From: Companilactobacillus formosensis
GTDB lineage: Bacteria; Bacillota; Bacilli; Lactobacillales; Lactobacillaceae
Direction of reading: 5' to 3'
NCBI RefSeq assembly: GCF_005405305.1
Contig: NZ_BJDU01000002.1
Span: 1-64,000, forward strand
DNA length: 64,000 nt
Position 1 is the stretch's first letter, and every line of letters begins with the position of its first letter. The notes below the pieces were generated by a model. It saw nothing but the letters and a program-made list of their open reading frames with translations. It did no database searches and was not told the origin of the DNA. Shown piece after piece: positions 8,561 through 16,013 of the stretch. A program made the translations under genes and the position numbers.

Positions 8561-8595
8561 AAGCTACATGCTGATTTGGGTATGTGGCTTTTTTG
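8561..8595 (+). terminator. Terminator of ahpC
   Basis: AAGCUACAUGC pairs with GUAUGUGGCUU (with G-U pairs), loop of about 7 bases, then a run of T. Confidence 0.75.
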
Positions 8596-8634
8596 TTATA
8601 ACGGTAAAATCGTTGAAGTCTAGACCGTTATAAC
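8595..8634. repeat. Perfect 11-bp inverted repeat
   Basis: GTTATAACGGT (8595-8605) and ACCGTTATAAC (8624-8634) are exact reverse complements around an 18-base spacer. It is directly after the ahpC terminator. It could be a regulator site or a relic of a mobile element end. There is no T-run, so it is not a terminator. Confidence 0.5.
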
Positions 8635-8686
8635 AAGATATAGTGTTATAAAAAAAGAAAAATCAATATCTTGTATCAAATGATAA

Positions 8687-8845
8687 ATTGCTATCGCACC
8701 AACAAAGGTAAACGCTTTACATCGATATGGCTTCATTATGCTAAATATTTCGGCTCGCAATTTGGTTTCAATTGGTGGTATGATTTTAGCTGTCGTTAAA
8801 TTTGTATTTGGATATAAATACAGTTTGAGGGATAAATTAATTTGA
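8687..8845 (+). pseudogene. Possible remnant of a membrane-protein gene
   Basis: From 8687 to the TGA at 8843-8845 one frame stays open after an upstream stop. Its end reads LNISARNLVSIGGMILAVVKF and then VFGYKYSLRDKLI, which looks like the end of a real membrane protein (a transmembrane helix followed by a basic tail). No ribosome site or full-length frame exists. I cannot name the parent family, and the resemblance may be chance. Confidence 0.2.
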
Positions 8846-8878
8846 TTGAATTTGATTATCAAAAAATCAATTTCAATC
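8844..8878. promoter_or_regulatory. 14-bp dyad just before the pnuC ribosome site
   Basis: GATTGAATTTGATT (8844-8857) and AATCAATTTCAATC (8865-8878) are reverse complements with one mismatch and a 7-base loop. It ends 3 bases before the AGAGGAG of pnuC, so it is either an operator over the transcription start or an RNA hairpin able to affect translation. There is no T-run. Confidence 0.45.
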
Positions 8879-8895
8879 TAAGAGGAGATTGAACC

Positions 8896-9645
8896 ATGAG
8901 CATTTTCAACCCAAGATGGTATGTTGAACAAATGAAACATTGGAGTTTCAGAAGTTACATGCTATTAATGTTTGGTCTAGGGGCCATTACTGCATCAACA
9001 CTTTCACATCAAATCACAGGTATCGCTATTTGGACTTGGTTAGCTGGTACGCTTGGTTTTACTTGTACTGTTGCGATTACTAATGCCAAGCCTTTGAACG
9101 GTGTCTTAGGATTAGTTTCAGCACTTATTTATATTTTCGTTGCTATCAACGCTAAGAACTTCTCAGATGTTGTTTTGCAATTGAGTTACATTGTTTTATT
9201 GGATATTCCGGTTTTGATCAGTCCACAATGGGCTAAGGATGCCGAAAAGCATATCCACGGATTAACTGGTAAGAAATGGCTTCTAACAGCTGTCTTCTTC
9301 TTTGTTGTTTGGGGTCTATTGTACTTGATGGATACTAATTTATTCATCAGTCCTCGTCCTATTATCGATTCAATTTCAGCTGCAATTGGCTTTACCGGCG
9401 CTTTGTTGTGTACTTTGCGTTTCCGTGAACAATATTACTTCTGGACAGTTCAAGGTATTATGTCAATCGTTCTTTGGGGTGTTACAGCAACTCAAGGTGA
9501 TGCTAGTCCAGTCTTGTTCTTGACATACATCATGTACTTCATGAACGATATGATTGCTTTCTTTGATTCACATATCCACTGGTTCCACAGCGATGCCAAC
9601 GAGAATCGTGCCCGTGATGAAAAAATTGCTAACGAACAAGCATAA
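8896..9645 (+). CDS. pnuC: PnuC-type nicotinamide riboside transporter
   Basis: A 249-residue membrane protein with seven or more helices that takes up nicotinamide riboside for NAD synthesis by facilitated diffusion. The family pattern is clear: NAKPLNGVLGLVSALIYIFVA early, the GFTGALLCTLRFREQYYFW block (about residues 160-180), and the final YIMYFMNDMIAFFD helix. AGAGGAG precedes the ATG. It stands alone behind a dyad-symmetric leader (8844-8878) that may control it. No kinase gene (NadR-like) is adjacent. Confidence 0.92.
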   Translation: MSIFNPRWYVEQMKHWSFRSYMLLMFGLGAITASTLSHQITGIAIWTWLAGTLGFTCTVAITNAKPLNGVLGLVSALIYIFVAINAKNFSDVVLQLSYIVLLDIPVLISPQWAKDAEKHIHGLTGKKWLLTAVFFFVVWGLLYLMDTNLFISPRPIIDSISAAIGFTGALLCTLRFREQYYFWTVQGIMSIVLWGVTATQGDASPVLFLTYIMYFMNDMIAFFDSHIHWFHSDANENRARDEKIANEQA

Positions 9646-9714
9646 ATAAAATTTGCAATTAATTTGTAAAATAGCTTATGATTATTGAGCAACAAATTAT
9701 AAGTGGGTAGATTT

Positions 9715-10629
9715 ATGCGAGTAAAAAAGTATGTTAAAGTTATTCTTTCTATTGCAATTGGGGTTGCATTAGTAGCTGATATTGGCGGTAGTGGTTATTT
9801 ATTCCATTACGCCTTCAGTAAAAATGGTTATAGCAGTAAACCACAAGGACCATTGTCAAAAGATGATAAATGGTTCGTGAATTCTAAGACTGAAACTTGG
9901 CAACAAACTTCAAAAGATAAATTGAAGTTAAAAGCTAGGTTTTTACCAGCCGAAAAGAAAACTGCTAAAACTGTCGTTGTAATTCATGGTTATGGTACAG
10001 GTAGCAGTTACATGGGTGACTATGCCAAAATGTTCCATGATGCAGGCTACAACGTCTTAGCACCGGATAATCGTTCCTTCGGGATGAGTCAAGGAAAATA
10101 TGTCGGTTATGGTTGGAAAGATCGTGACGACGTTATGAACTGGATCAAGCAAATTAATCAAAAATTTGGTCAGAAATCAGAGATTGGTTTGTTTGGAATC
10201 AGTATGGGAGCAGCAACCGTGATGTATACTTTGGGTAAACATCCAAGCAACGTAAAATTTGCGATTGCTGATTGTGGATATTCCACTATCTCAGGGGAAT
10301 TGAACTATCAAATTAAAGATATGTTCAATTTACCAAGCTTTCCACTCGTACCAACGGCTAGTTTATACGGCGATGCTCTAGCTGGTTATAATTTTTATCA
10401 AGCAAGCACTAAGGATACTTTAAAGAACAACAAAGTACCTTTGTACATCATTCATGGTTCAAAGGACAAATTTGTTCCGACTGAGAATGCTTATAAGAAT
10501 TACCAGTATGATAAAGGTCCAAAGAAACTCTGGATAGTCAAAGGAGCAGGACACGCCGAAGCTAAAAAGGTCGCCGGTCAAAAGTATGTTACTAATACGA
10601 TCGACTTTGCTAAAGAGTACTTTAAATAG
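9715..10629 (+). CDS. Membrane-anchored alpha/beta hydrolase
   Basis: A 304-residue serine hydrolase with one N-terminal membrane helix (about residues 6-29), so the catalytic domain probably lies outside the cell. The oxyanion-side motif is VVVIHGYGTGSS, the nucleophile elbow is GISMG, the acid is in GSKDKFVPTENA and the histidine in KGAGHAEA, in the normal order. The family includes esterases and peptidases; the substrate is not predictable. ATG 9715 is preferred over the GTG at 9703 because GGG lies about 9 bases before it. A strong terminator follows. Confidence 0.85.
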   Translation: MRVKKYVKVILSIAIGVALVADIGGSGYLFHYAFSKNGYSSKPQGPLSKDDKWFVNSKTETWQQTSKDKLKLKARFLPAEKKTAKTVVVIHGYGTGSSYMGDYAKMFHDAGYNVLAPDNRSFGMSQGKYVGYGWKDRDDVMNWIKQINQKFGQKSEIGLFGISMGAATVMYTLGKHPSNVKFAIADCGYSTISGELNYQIKDMFNLPSFPLVPTASLYGDALAGYNFYQASTKDTLKNNKVPLYIIHGSKDKFVPTENAYKNYQYDKGPKKLWIVKGAGHAEAKKVAGQKYVTNTIDFAKEYFK

Positions 10630-10630
10630 C

Positions 10631-10678
10631 AAAAAGGTAAGTAAAATGGTTTTTAGACCAATTTTACTTACCTTTTTT
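10631..10678. terminator. Bidirectional terminator
   Basis: AAAAAGGTAAGTAAAATGGT pairs with ACCAATTTTACTTACC plus a T-run, with one bulged A. It separates the convergent hydrolase and YxeA-type genes. Confidence 0.88.
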
Positions 10679-11048
10679 ATTTATTTAAAGCATCGAATGA
10701 TTTGGTTGGTACTTCATTTTTTTGAACTTTTTCCCATGATAAAACTAAATCTCTTTTTTCATTGTAAGTCACTTTGATGAAGTTGTCTGGTTTGATAGGG
10801 CGGCCAATAGCACTATTAAATTTCAAGAGTTTTTCCTTACCGTTTTTGTCATATGATTTTTGACGATAATAGTAAGCATGGTAGTCATTGCCTGAATCGT
10901 CCTTTTCAATTACTTCCTGATAAGAATCACCTACAAAAGTATAATAATCTTCGCCAGCATAATTAGGTACGTACCACAATTCATATCCTAAAAATGGTAT
11001 CAATAAAATTATTCCTACTATTAAAATAGAACCGATTTTTTTATTCAT
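10677..11048 (-). CDS. YxeA family (DUF1093) protein
   Basis: 123 residues with an N-terminal hydrophobic segment (about residues 5-25) that anchors or exports it, followed by a small beta-rich domain. The family layout is visible: YYTFVGD, then YYYRQKSYDKNGKEKLLKF, then IKPDNFIKVTYN and WEKVQKNEVPTKSFDALNK at the end. YxeA-like proteins are common surface proteins in lactobacilli without an established function. GGAGGG precedes ATG 11048. It is transcribed alone. Confidence 0.8.
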   Translation of the reverse strand: MNKKIGSILIVGIILLIPFLGYELWYVPNYAGEDYYTFVGDSYQEVIEKDDSGNDYHAYYYRQKSYDKNGKEKLLKFNSAIGRPIKPDNFIKVTYNEKRDLVLSWEKVQKNEVPTKSFDALNK

Positions 11049-11181
11049 ATTTATCCCTCCAAAGCTTATAAGGATAGTATCATGCTTTAAAAAGCTTTAA
11101 TACTAACGTTTTTGTAAGGTTTGTAAGAAATAAAACACAAATATTATAATTGCAGTATATTAATAGTAGAAAAATGTTAGA

Positions 11182-11559
11182 TTATAAATCAAATTTTTCC
11201 GTGTAATGATTGAGTTGATCATGGTAATCGATTGAAAGAGCAAGTTTTTTAGCACCATTGATTTGAAAAAAATATCCTTGATTAGGTGCAATAATTAACT
11301 GATTTAAGGATAGTTTCTCAGAAGAAGTTATCTTATCGATTGTCAGTGGAACTTGACCGATATTACGAATTTCTAATTGATTGTTATTTTTGGTACAGTT
11401 CAAATAAGCTCGACTGACTTGCTGAAGCATTTGATTACGAAGCTTTAAAGCGTGAGAGATTTTAAATAGAGCTATCGAACCAAGGATTATGCCAACTACT
11501 AGAGCAACAGTAATGATGATGATAGTAATGTTAAAAATCATTTGAGTTGGAAAAAGCAT
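11182..11559 (-). CDS. Membrane-anchored hypothetical protein
   Basis: 125 residues: one long hydrophobic helix (about residues 8-34) followed by a polar domain predicted to be beta-rich (QLEIRNIGQVPLTIDKI, then LNQLIIAPNQGYFFQI). That domain resembles a small immunoglobulin-like fold, but the family is not recognised. GGAAGTG precedes ATG 11559. Its upstream region holds two 12-base direct repeats 22 bases apart (11613-11646) that could control it. Confidence 0.55.
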   Translation of the reverse strand: MLFPTQMIFNITIIIITVALVVGIILGSIALFKISHALKLRNQMLQQVSRAYLNCTKNNNQLEIRNIGQVPLTIDKITSSEKLSLNQLIIAPNQGYFFQINGAKKLALSIDYHDQLNHYTEKFDL

Positions 11560-11612
11560 TTTATCACTTCCATATTAGTATGTTTCTAGTATTTCATAAT
11601 TAACACAATCTT

Positions 11613-11646
11613 ACAATTCTGTCACATAAAACTAACAATTCAGTCA
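11613..11646. promoter_or_regulatory. 12-bp direct repeats at 22-bp spacing
   Basis: ACAATTCTGTCA (11613-11624) and ACAATTCAGTCA (11635-11646) differ at one base and start exactly 22 bases apart, about two helical turns. Such spacing is typical of tandem response-regulator sites. They lie 54-87 bases upstream of the minus-strand membrane-protein gene at 11182-11559. Confidence 0.35.
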
Positions 11647-11767
11647 TAAAGGTAATCAGATATTTACAGAAAATGAAATAAAGTGAATAATGATAGTCAA
11701 CAGATATCCTAGATATTTGTTAAAAATAAAAAAGTACATGCAATGGTTATGTTGACTCCGTAACTAG

Positions 11768-11806
11768 AAAATAAGTCATCCTTTAATAGGGATGGCTTAT
11801 TTTTTT
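11768..11806 (-). terminator. Terminator of the glycosyltransferase gene
   Basis: AAATAAGTCATCC pairs with GGATGGCTTATTT (one G-U on the minus strand), flanked by A and T runs, ending at the stop codon of the minus-strand gene. Confidence 0.75.
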
Positions 11807-13094
11807 AGTTACGTTTAGTTTTAACCCAGTGAGTATTACCACGGATTTTAGAATAAATGGACTTCATCAGACTCAAGAATAAAACGACATAGATGTAAGA
11901 CAATAGTCCCACTGTCAATAAGAATTTGCCAATTTTCATATCCAAATTCAACATGTCACTTTCTTCAATCGCAATATCAGCTTTTTGAGTAATCCTCAGT
12001 TCGTGAAGATAGATCAAAGTAAAAATCATTCCAAAGATTGAACCAATTATGACTAAAAAGAACAGGGAAATGACGAAGAAACTTGGATTTCCAATCGCAT
12101 AAATGACATACTTTATCGTCAAATAAATAATACTAAAGTCAGCTAATACGTTTAATAATGGTTGAGTTAGAAAAAAGTAAGTGTCAAATTTTTGGGCATT
12201 GGACATGATGGGAGATTTTGTGACTCGAAAGAGATATTTCCAGCAGTCCAATCCGCCTTGAGCCCAGCGTGATCTCTGTCTGACTAGGGCCTTAAAATTT
12301 AATAAAGCCTCTTGATCAACGTAAGCATCATCTAAATATTTGATTCTTAAACCATTCAACTCAAATTTCAAGGTGAGTTCGAAATCTTCTAGTAAGGCAT
12401 TACCCCAAGGTTGGATACCCATTCTTTGGGTAACTGTTTTATATCTAAAAAATTGACCGTTACCACAAAGGGCAACCGCATGCATTTTGCCACGGATCAA
12501 TTGAATCAAGTGATTGATCGTGTAAAATTCAATATCTTGAAAGGTTTGTAAAACGGTCGTTGGTTGTTTCATTTTGACTCTTAATTGAACAGCATCGACG
12601 TGTTCATCTTCGAAAGCATTGTTTAATTTATAAATGCAATTAGCACTTAAAATTCCATCAGCGTCAATGACACCAACGATACATTTTTTTGGATCAAGAT
12701 GTCTTTGTTTAATCATTTTGTGTACTAAAAACATCGCATTATTCAAAGAATCGCCTTTACCAGTTCTGGCATTGGGTAGTTTTCTTTCGACAGTACTAAT
12801 AGGTCCTGGCATTGCTTTAATTTTTTGAACGGTTTGGTCATCTGAATCATCATCAATGACAATGATCTCTTTTTGACCAGCCAAATTTAATAAATTTTGT
12901 AAAGTATTTTGGATAACTTTTTCTTCATTTAAACAAGGTACTAGTAAGAAATAAAAGAATTGGTCTAGATTATTATTTACATGATAAGCAGCGGCCATTT
13001 CTGATTTAAACAGCTTATGATCTTTGAAATAAATAAAATACATAATTGCGCATTGGATAATAAAGATAGTAATTGCAATCAAGTAAATAATCAT
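11805..13094 (-). CDS. Membrane family-2 glycosyltransferase, processive type
   Basis: About 429 residues. One N-terminal membrane helix, then a GT2 catalytic domain with VIDDDSDD, the DADG (DxD) metal site, LLEDFEL and the QRSRW motif (QxxRW), followed by three or four membrane helices. This is the layout of cellulose, hyaluronan and poly-N-acetylglucosamine synthases, so it probably makes or exports a beta-linked polysaccharide. I favour the third of three close ATGs (13094): AAAGAG is 9 bases before it but touches the first ATG (13103). No other polysaccharide genes are adjacent. Confidence 0.82.
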   Translation of the reverse strand: MIIYLIAITIFIIQCAIMYFIYFKDHKLFKSEMAAAYHVNNNLDQFFYFLLVPCLNEEKVIQNTLQNLLNLAGQKEIIVIDDDSDDQTVQKIKAMPGPISTVERKLPNARTGKGDSLNNAMFLVHKMIKQRHLDPKKCIVGVIDADGILSANCIYKLNNAFEDEHVDAVQLRVKMKQPTTVLQTFQDIEFYTINHLIQLIRGKMHAVALCGNGQFFRYKTVTQRMGIQPWGNALLEDFELTLKFELNGLRIKYLDDAYVDQEALLNFKALVRQRSRWAQGGLDCWKYLFRVTKSPIMSNAQKFDTYFFLTQPLLNVLADFSIIYLTIKYVIYAIGNPSFFVISLFFLVIIGSIFGMIFTLIYLHELRITQKADIAIEESDMLNLDMKIGKFLLTVGLLSYIYVVLFLSLMKSIYSKIRGNTHWVKTKRN

Positions 13095-13261
13095 ATGCAT
13101 CATCTCTTTAATAGTTTATCCAAGTAAATTTTACACACGAATCAGAGATGTTCAAACAAGTTGTTTAATATAATTATTGTAAATAAAAAAGATGTGCCAA
13201 TATAAAAATAATCTAAAAATGTTGATAATTTTATAAAAAAAAGACTGCAAAGGCTTTAAAT

Positions 13262-13270
13262 TGGTATAAT
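13262..13270 (+). promoter_or_regulatory. Extended -10 promoter of the LacI-type regulator
   Basis: TGGTATAAT is a perfect TGn-TATAAT extended -10, 28 bases before the chosen ATG. The -35 region is weak, as is usual for extended -10 promoters. Confidence 0.55.
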
Positions 13271-13298
13271 AAAATTGTGGTATATGGAGGGGAAGAGC

Positions 13299-14246
13299 AT
13301 GACTACTTTAGTTGATGTTGCAAAGAAAGCCAACGTTTCGAAGATGACCGTGTCTCGAGTTATCAATCATCCAGACAAGGTTACCGATGAATTGAAGGCG
13401 TTAGTTTATGAAGCCATGCGTGAATTGGATTATCATCCAAATATGATTGCTAAAGCGTTGGTGGATAAAAGCACGAGAATTATCAAGCTATGTATTTTGG
13501 AGGATATCGATACAACTGAACCGTACTACATGAATTTAATGATTGGTATAGCCAAGACTTTAGATTTACACCAGTATTCATTGCAATTGGTTACTCGCAA
13601 GAATTTTGACATTGGTAATTGTGACGGTTATATTATCACTGGGATGCGTCAGCAAGACGTTGACTGGATCAAGAACTTGAAAAAGCCCGTCATTATATTT
13701 GGTGAAAATCGTTATGGATTTGATTTTGTAGATACCAATAATAAAGCTGGTCTTTATAAATTAGCAGAATTAGCCTTGCAAAAAGGTTATGAGAAATTAG
13801 TTTATATTGGAATTGATAGTAAAGAATCATTTGAATACTCTCGAGAAGCTGGTTATCTACAACAAGTTCAAGAACGTCGAATGTTACCAGAATTGCATCG
13901 ATTCGATAACCATAGTCATTTAGCAGAAGAATTTATAGAATCCAATTGGAAAAAAATTAAACCAAATACTGCCTTCTTGTGTGCATCGGATCGGTTGGCC
14001 ATTGGGATATTGCGTGGAATCGTACGCTCTGGTGGCAAAGTTCCGGAAGATTTTGGTGTAACTGGTTTTGATGGTGTCTTTTTGAATCAAGTAGCTTCGC
14101 CCAAGATTACGACAATCAAACAGTCGATAATTGAAATGGGCAGTGCCTGTGGTGAAAATTTACTGGACAAAATTGAAACTAAAGAAAGTCAAGGTGCTTT
14201 AGTCTTTGAACCCAAGATTAGTTTTGGCGGTACTCTTAGGGATTAA
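13299..14246 (+). CDS. malR: LacI family regulator of maltose genes (MalR)
   Basis: 315 residues. The N-terminal helix-turn-helix is canonical (TTLVDVAKKANVSKMTVSRVI) with the hinge-region motif NMIAKAL, followed by a periplasmic-binding-protein-like effector domain (about residues 60-315). The ATG at 13299 has GGAGGGG upstream; the longer TTG start at 13275 does not. It directly precedes the maltose genes, and two promoters there share a TGTTA-CCGA-TAACA type dyad that it very likely binds. The sites lie upstream of the -35 boxes, which fits an activator. The link to maltose rests on neighbourhood. Confidence 0.82.
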   Translation: MTTLVDVAKKANVSKMTVSRVINHPDKVTDELKALVYEAMRELDYHPNMIAKALVDKSTRIIKLCILEDIDTTEPYYMNLMIGIAKTLDLHQYSLQLVTRKNFDIGNCDGYIITGMRQQDVDWIKNLKKPVIIFGENRYGFDFVDTNNKAGLYKLAELALQKGYEKLVYIGIDSKESFEYSREAGYLQQVQERRMLPELHRFDNHSHLAEEFIESNWKKIKPNTAFLCASDRLAIGILRGIVRSGGKVPEDFGVTGFDGVFLNQVASPKITTIKQSIIEMGSACGENLLDKIETKESQGALVFEPKISFGGTLRD

Positions 14247-14248
14247 CC

Positions 14249-14262
14249 TGTTACCGATAACA
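14249..14262. promoter_or_regulatory. MalR-type operator upstream of malL
   Basis: TGTTACCGATAACA, a CG-centred dyad of LacI-family type. Its reverse complement recurs exactly at 17382-17395 before the ABC transporter operon. It ends 12 bases upstream of the -35 box, the same distance as at the second site. Confidence 0.75.
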
Positions 14263-14270
14263 TTTCAGAT

Positions 14271-14297
14271 AGTCTTGCTTAGGCGAGGCTTACTTTT
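14271..14297 (+). terminator. Terminator of malR overlapping the malL promoter
   Basis: AGUCUUGC pairs with GCGAGGCU around a UUAG loop, followed by UACUUUUUU. The 5' arm contains the -35 box and the T-run leads into the -10 box of the next promoter. Confidence 0.65.
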
Positions 14298-14304
14298 TTA
14301 TACT
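14275..14304 (+). promoter_or_regulatory. Promoter of malL operon
   Basis: TTGCTT (14275-14280), an 18-base spacer and TATACT (14299-14304). The operator lies just upstream and a cre-like site covers the expected transcription start. Confidence 0.6.
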
Positions 14305-14307
14305 GAG

Positions 14308-14322
14308 GTGTAAGGGTTTACA
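14308..14322. promoter_or_regulatory. cre-like site (CcpA) at malL
   Basis: GTGTAAGGGTTTACA matches the WTGNAARCGNWWWCA consensus except at two positions. It sits just after the -10 box, where CcpA binding would repress. Confidence 0.5.
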
Positions 14323-14339
14323 CGAAAGGGGCAACTATC

Positions 14340-15998
14340 ATGAATTGGTATGATCAAGCAATTATTTATCAAATCTATCCTAAGAGTTTTCAAGATACTA
14401 ATGATGATGGTATTGGTGACATACAGGGGATTATCAAACATTTAAGCTACATTAAAGATATGGGATTTAATACTATCTGGTTGAATCCAATCTTTGTCTC
14501 GCCGCAAGTTGATAATGGTTATGACGTTTCTAATTATTTTGCCATCGATCCAATTTTGGGGGATACGAGTGATTTTTCGGAAATGATGACTAAGGCTCAT
14601 GAATTGGGACTTCATATTATCTTAGATTTACCGATTAATCATACGTCCGACCAGCATCCATGGTTTCAAGATGCTTTAAATAATCCACATAGTATTTTTA
14701 GAGATTATTATATTTGGCATTCGGCTGTTGATGGACATGAGCCCAACAATTGGGGATCATTTTTTGGCGGTAGCGTTTGGGAAAAGAATCCAACTAATCC
14801 TAATGAGTATTATTTCCATCTTTTTGATAAAAAAATGCCTGATTTGAATTGGAAAAATCCAGAAGTTCAAAAGTCAGTCGCTGATATTGCTAAGTTTTGG
14901 CTTGAAAAAGGCGTTGACGGATTTCGTCTGGATGCTTTCATTCATATTGCTAAGGCAAATTTTGATCAAAACTCTTTGGACAGCAGCACTAAATTCCCAA
15001 TTGATGATCAATTCTATGCTAAGTTGCCCGCAGTAAAAGACTATATGTCAGGATTTGTTAAAGAAATCAAAGAATTTAAACCAGACGTATTTTTGTTTGG
15101 TGAGGCATCATCTGCCAAAGCACGTGATGCTGCTGAATACACGCGACCAGATGAGCACGTCTGTGATGTGGTCGTTAATTCAGATAATTATGGCGAAGTT
15201 TATGATGATAGTAATCCAGACATACCTAAATTTTTCCAAGATCGTAAACTGTCGCTTGATATGTTGAAACAAACTTATGTAACTTGGGAAAGCATCTTGG
15301 AGCATGTCAGCTTGCCAACTTTGACGTGGGGCAATCATGATATTAGTCGGGTTTTGGATCGACTGAATTTACCAGTACATGATGATAAAATTACCAAATT
15401 ATTAGCGACAATGTTATTTTTACAACGTGGAATACCAGTAATTTACTATGGCGAAGAAATTGGTATGCACGGACTGAAGTATCAAAAGGTTGCTGATTTT
15501 ACCGATCAAAGAGCAGTGGACTTGATTAATACTTTGCGCCACAAGTCTTTTACTGATAATCAAATTTTACGATTGCTGAATAATCAAGATGAGATGACGG
15601 CTCGAGGTCCAATGCAATGGAATTCAACGAAGTATCGCGGCTTTTCTGAAGAAAGACCTTGGAATTGGGCCAAAGTTGATTCCAACTGCGTTGATCAAGA
15701 GATTGCTGATCCCAATAGTATTATGAATTTTTATAGAGAACTTTTAAAAATAAAAAAGCATGACTGTTTTACTAGTGGCGATTATCGTTTACTAATTACT
15801 GATCCTAATATTTATGCTTATCAACGAAAGACGGCAAATAGTCAAGGCTTAGTAGTAGCTAATTTTTCTGATAAAAAAGTTAACTTCACTTTGCCAAATG
15901 GCACTTGGAAAAAAGTATTAGCTAACGAATCCACTGAGGTCAAGGATAAAATCGCCAAACTAGGTGCATGGGGTTGTTGTGCTTTTGAATCTAATTAG
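14340..15998 (+). CDS. malL: GH13 oligo-1,6-/alpha-glucosidase
   Basis: A 552-residue cytoplasmic GH13 enzyme of the oligo-1,6-glucosidase type, which hydrolyses isomaltose and short malto-oligosaccharides to glucose. The start WYDQAIIYQIYPKSFQDTNDDGIGDI is characteristic. Catalytic residues fall at about D198 (DGFRLDAF), E255 (FGEAS) and D334 (WGNHDISR). There is no signal peptide. AAAGGGG precedes the ATG. It is the first gene behind the MalR operator and cre site and is followed after 15 bases by a second GH13 gene. Its exact linkage preference cannot be read from sequence. Confidence 0.88.
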   Translation: MNWYDQAIIYQIYPKSFQDTNDDGIGDIQGIIKHLSYIKDMGFNTIWLNPIFVSPQVDNGYDVSNYFAIDPILGDTSDFSEMMTKAHELGLHIILDLPINHTSDQHPWFQDALNNPHSIFRDYYIWHSAVDGHEPNNWGSFFGGSVWEKNPTNPNEYYFHLFDKKMPDLNWKNPEVQKSVADIAKFWLEKGVDGFRLDAFIHIAKANFDQNSLDSSTKFPIDDQFYAKLPAVKDYMSGFVKEIKEFKPDVFLFGEASSAKARDAAEYTRPDEHVCDVVVNSDNYGEVYDDSNPDIPKFFQDRKLSLDMLKQTYVTWESILEHVSLPTLTWGNHDISRVLDRLNLPVHDDKITKLLATMLFLQRGIPVIYYGEEIGMHGLKYQKVADFTDQRAVDLINTLRHKSFTDNQILRLLNNQDEMTARGPMQWNSTKYRGFSEERPWNWAKVDSNCVDQEIADPNSIMNFYRELLKIKKHDCFTSGDYRLLITDPNIYAYQRKTANSQGLVVANFSDKKVNFTLPNGTWKKVLANESTEVKDKIAKLGAWGCCAFESN

Positions 15999-16013
15999 AG
16001 GGGTGTGTAATTA

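Larger units (their letters stand above)
8548..8895. other. Intergenic region, 348 bases: terminator, inverted repeats, possible gene remnant
   Basis: This gap between ahpC and pnuC holds the ahpC terminator (8561-8595), a perfect 11-base inverted repeat (8595-8634), an 8-base inverted repeat (8634-8641 with 8666-8673), a stretch that reads like the end of a lost membrane-protein gene (8687-8845), and a near-perfect 14-base dyad (8844-8878) just before the pnuC ribosome site. Confidence 0.5.

Noticed and set aside
8620-8862. 80-codon minus-strand reading frame between ahpC and pnuC
   Set aside because: No ribosome site and crosses the inverted repeats; the more protein-like reading in this gap is the plus-strand remnant at 8687-8845.
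13244-13258. cre site before malR
   Set aside because: CTGCAAAGGCTTTAA has three mismatches to the consensus, not enough to claim next to better sites at 14308 and 17398.
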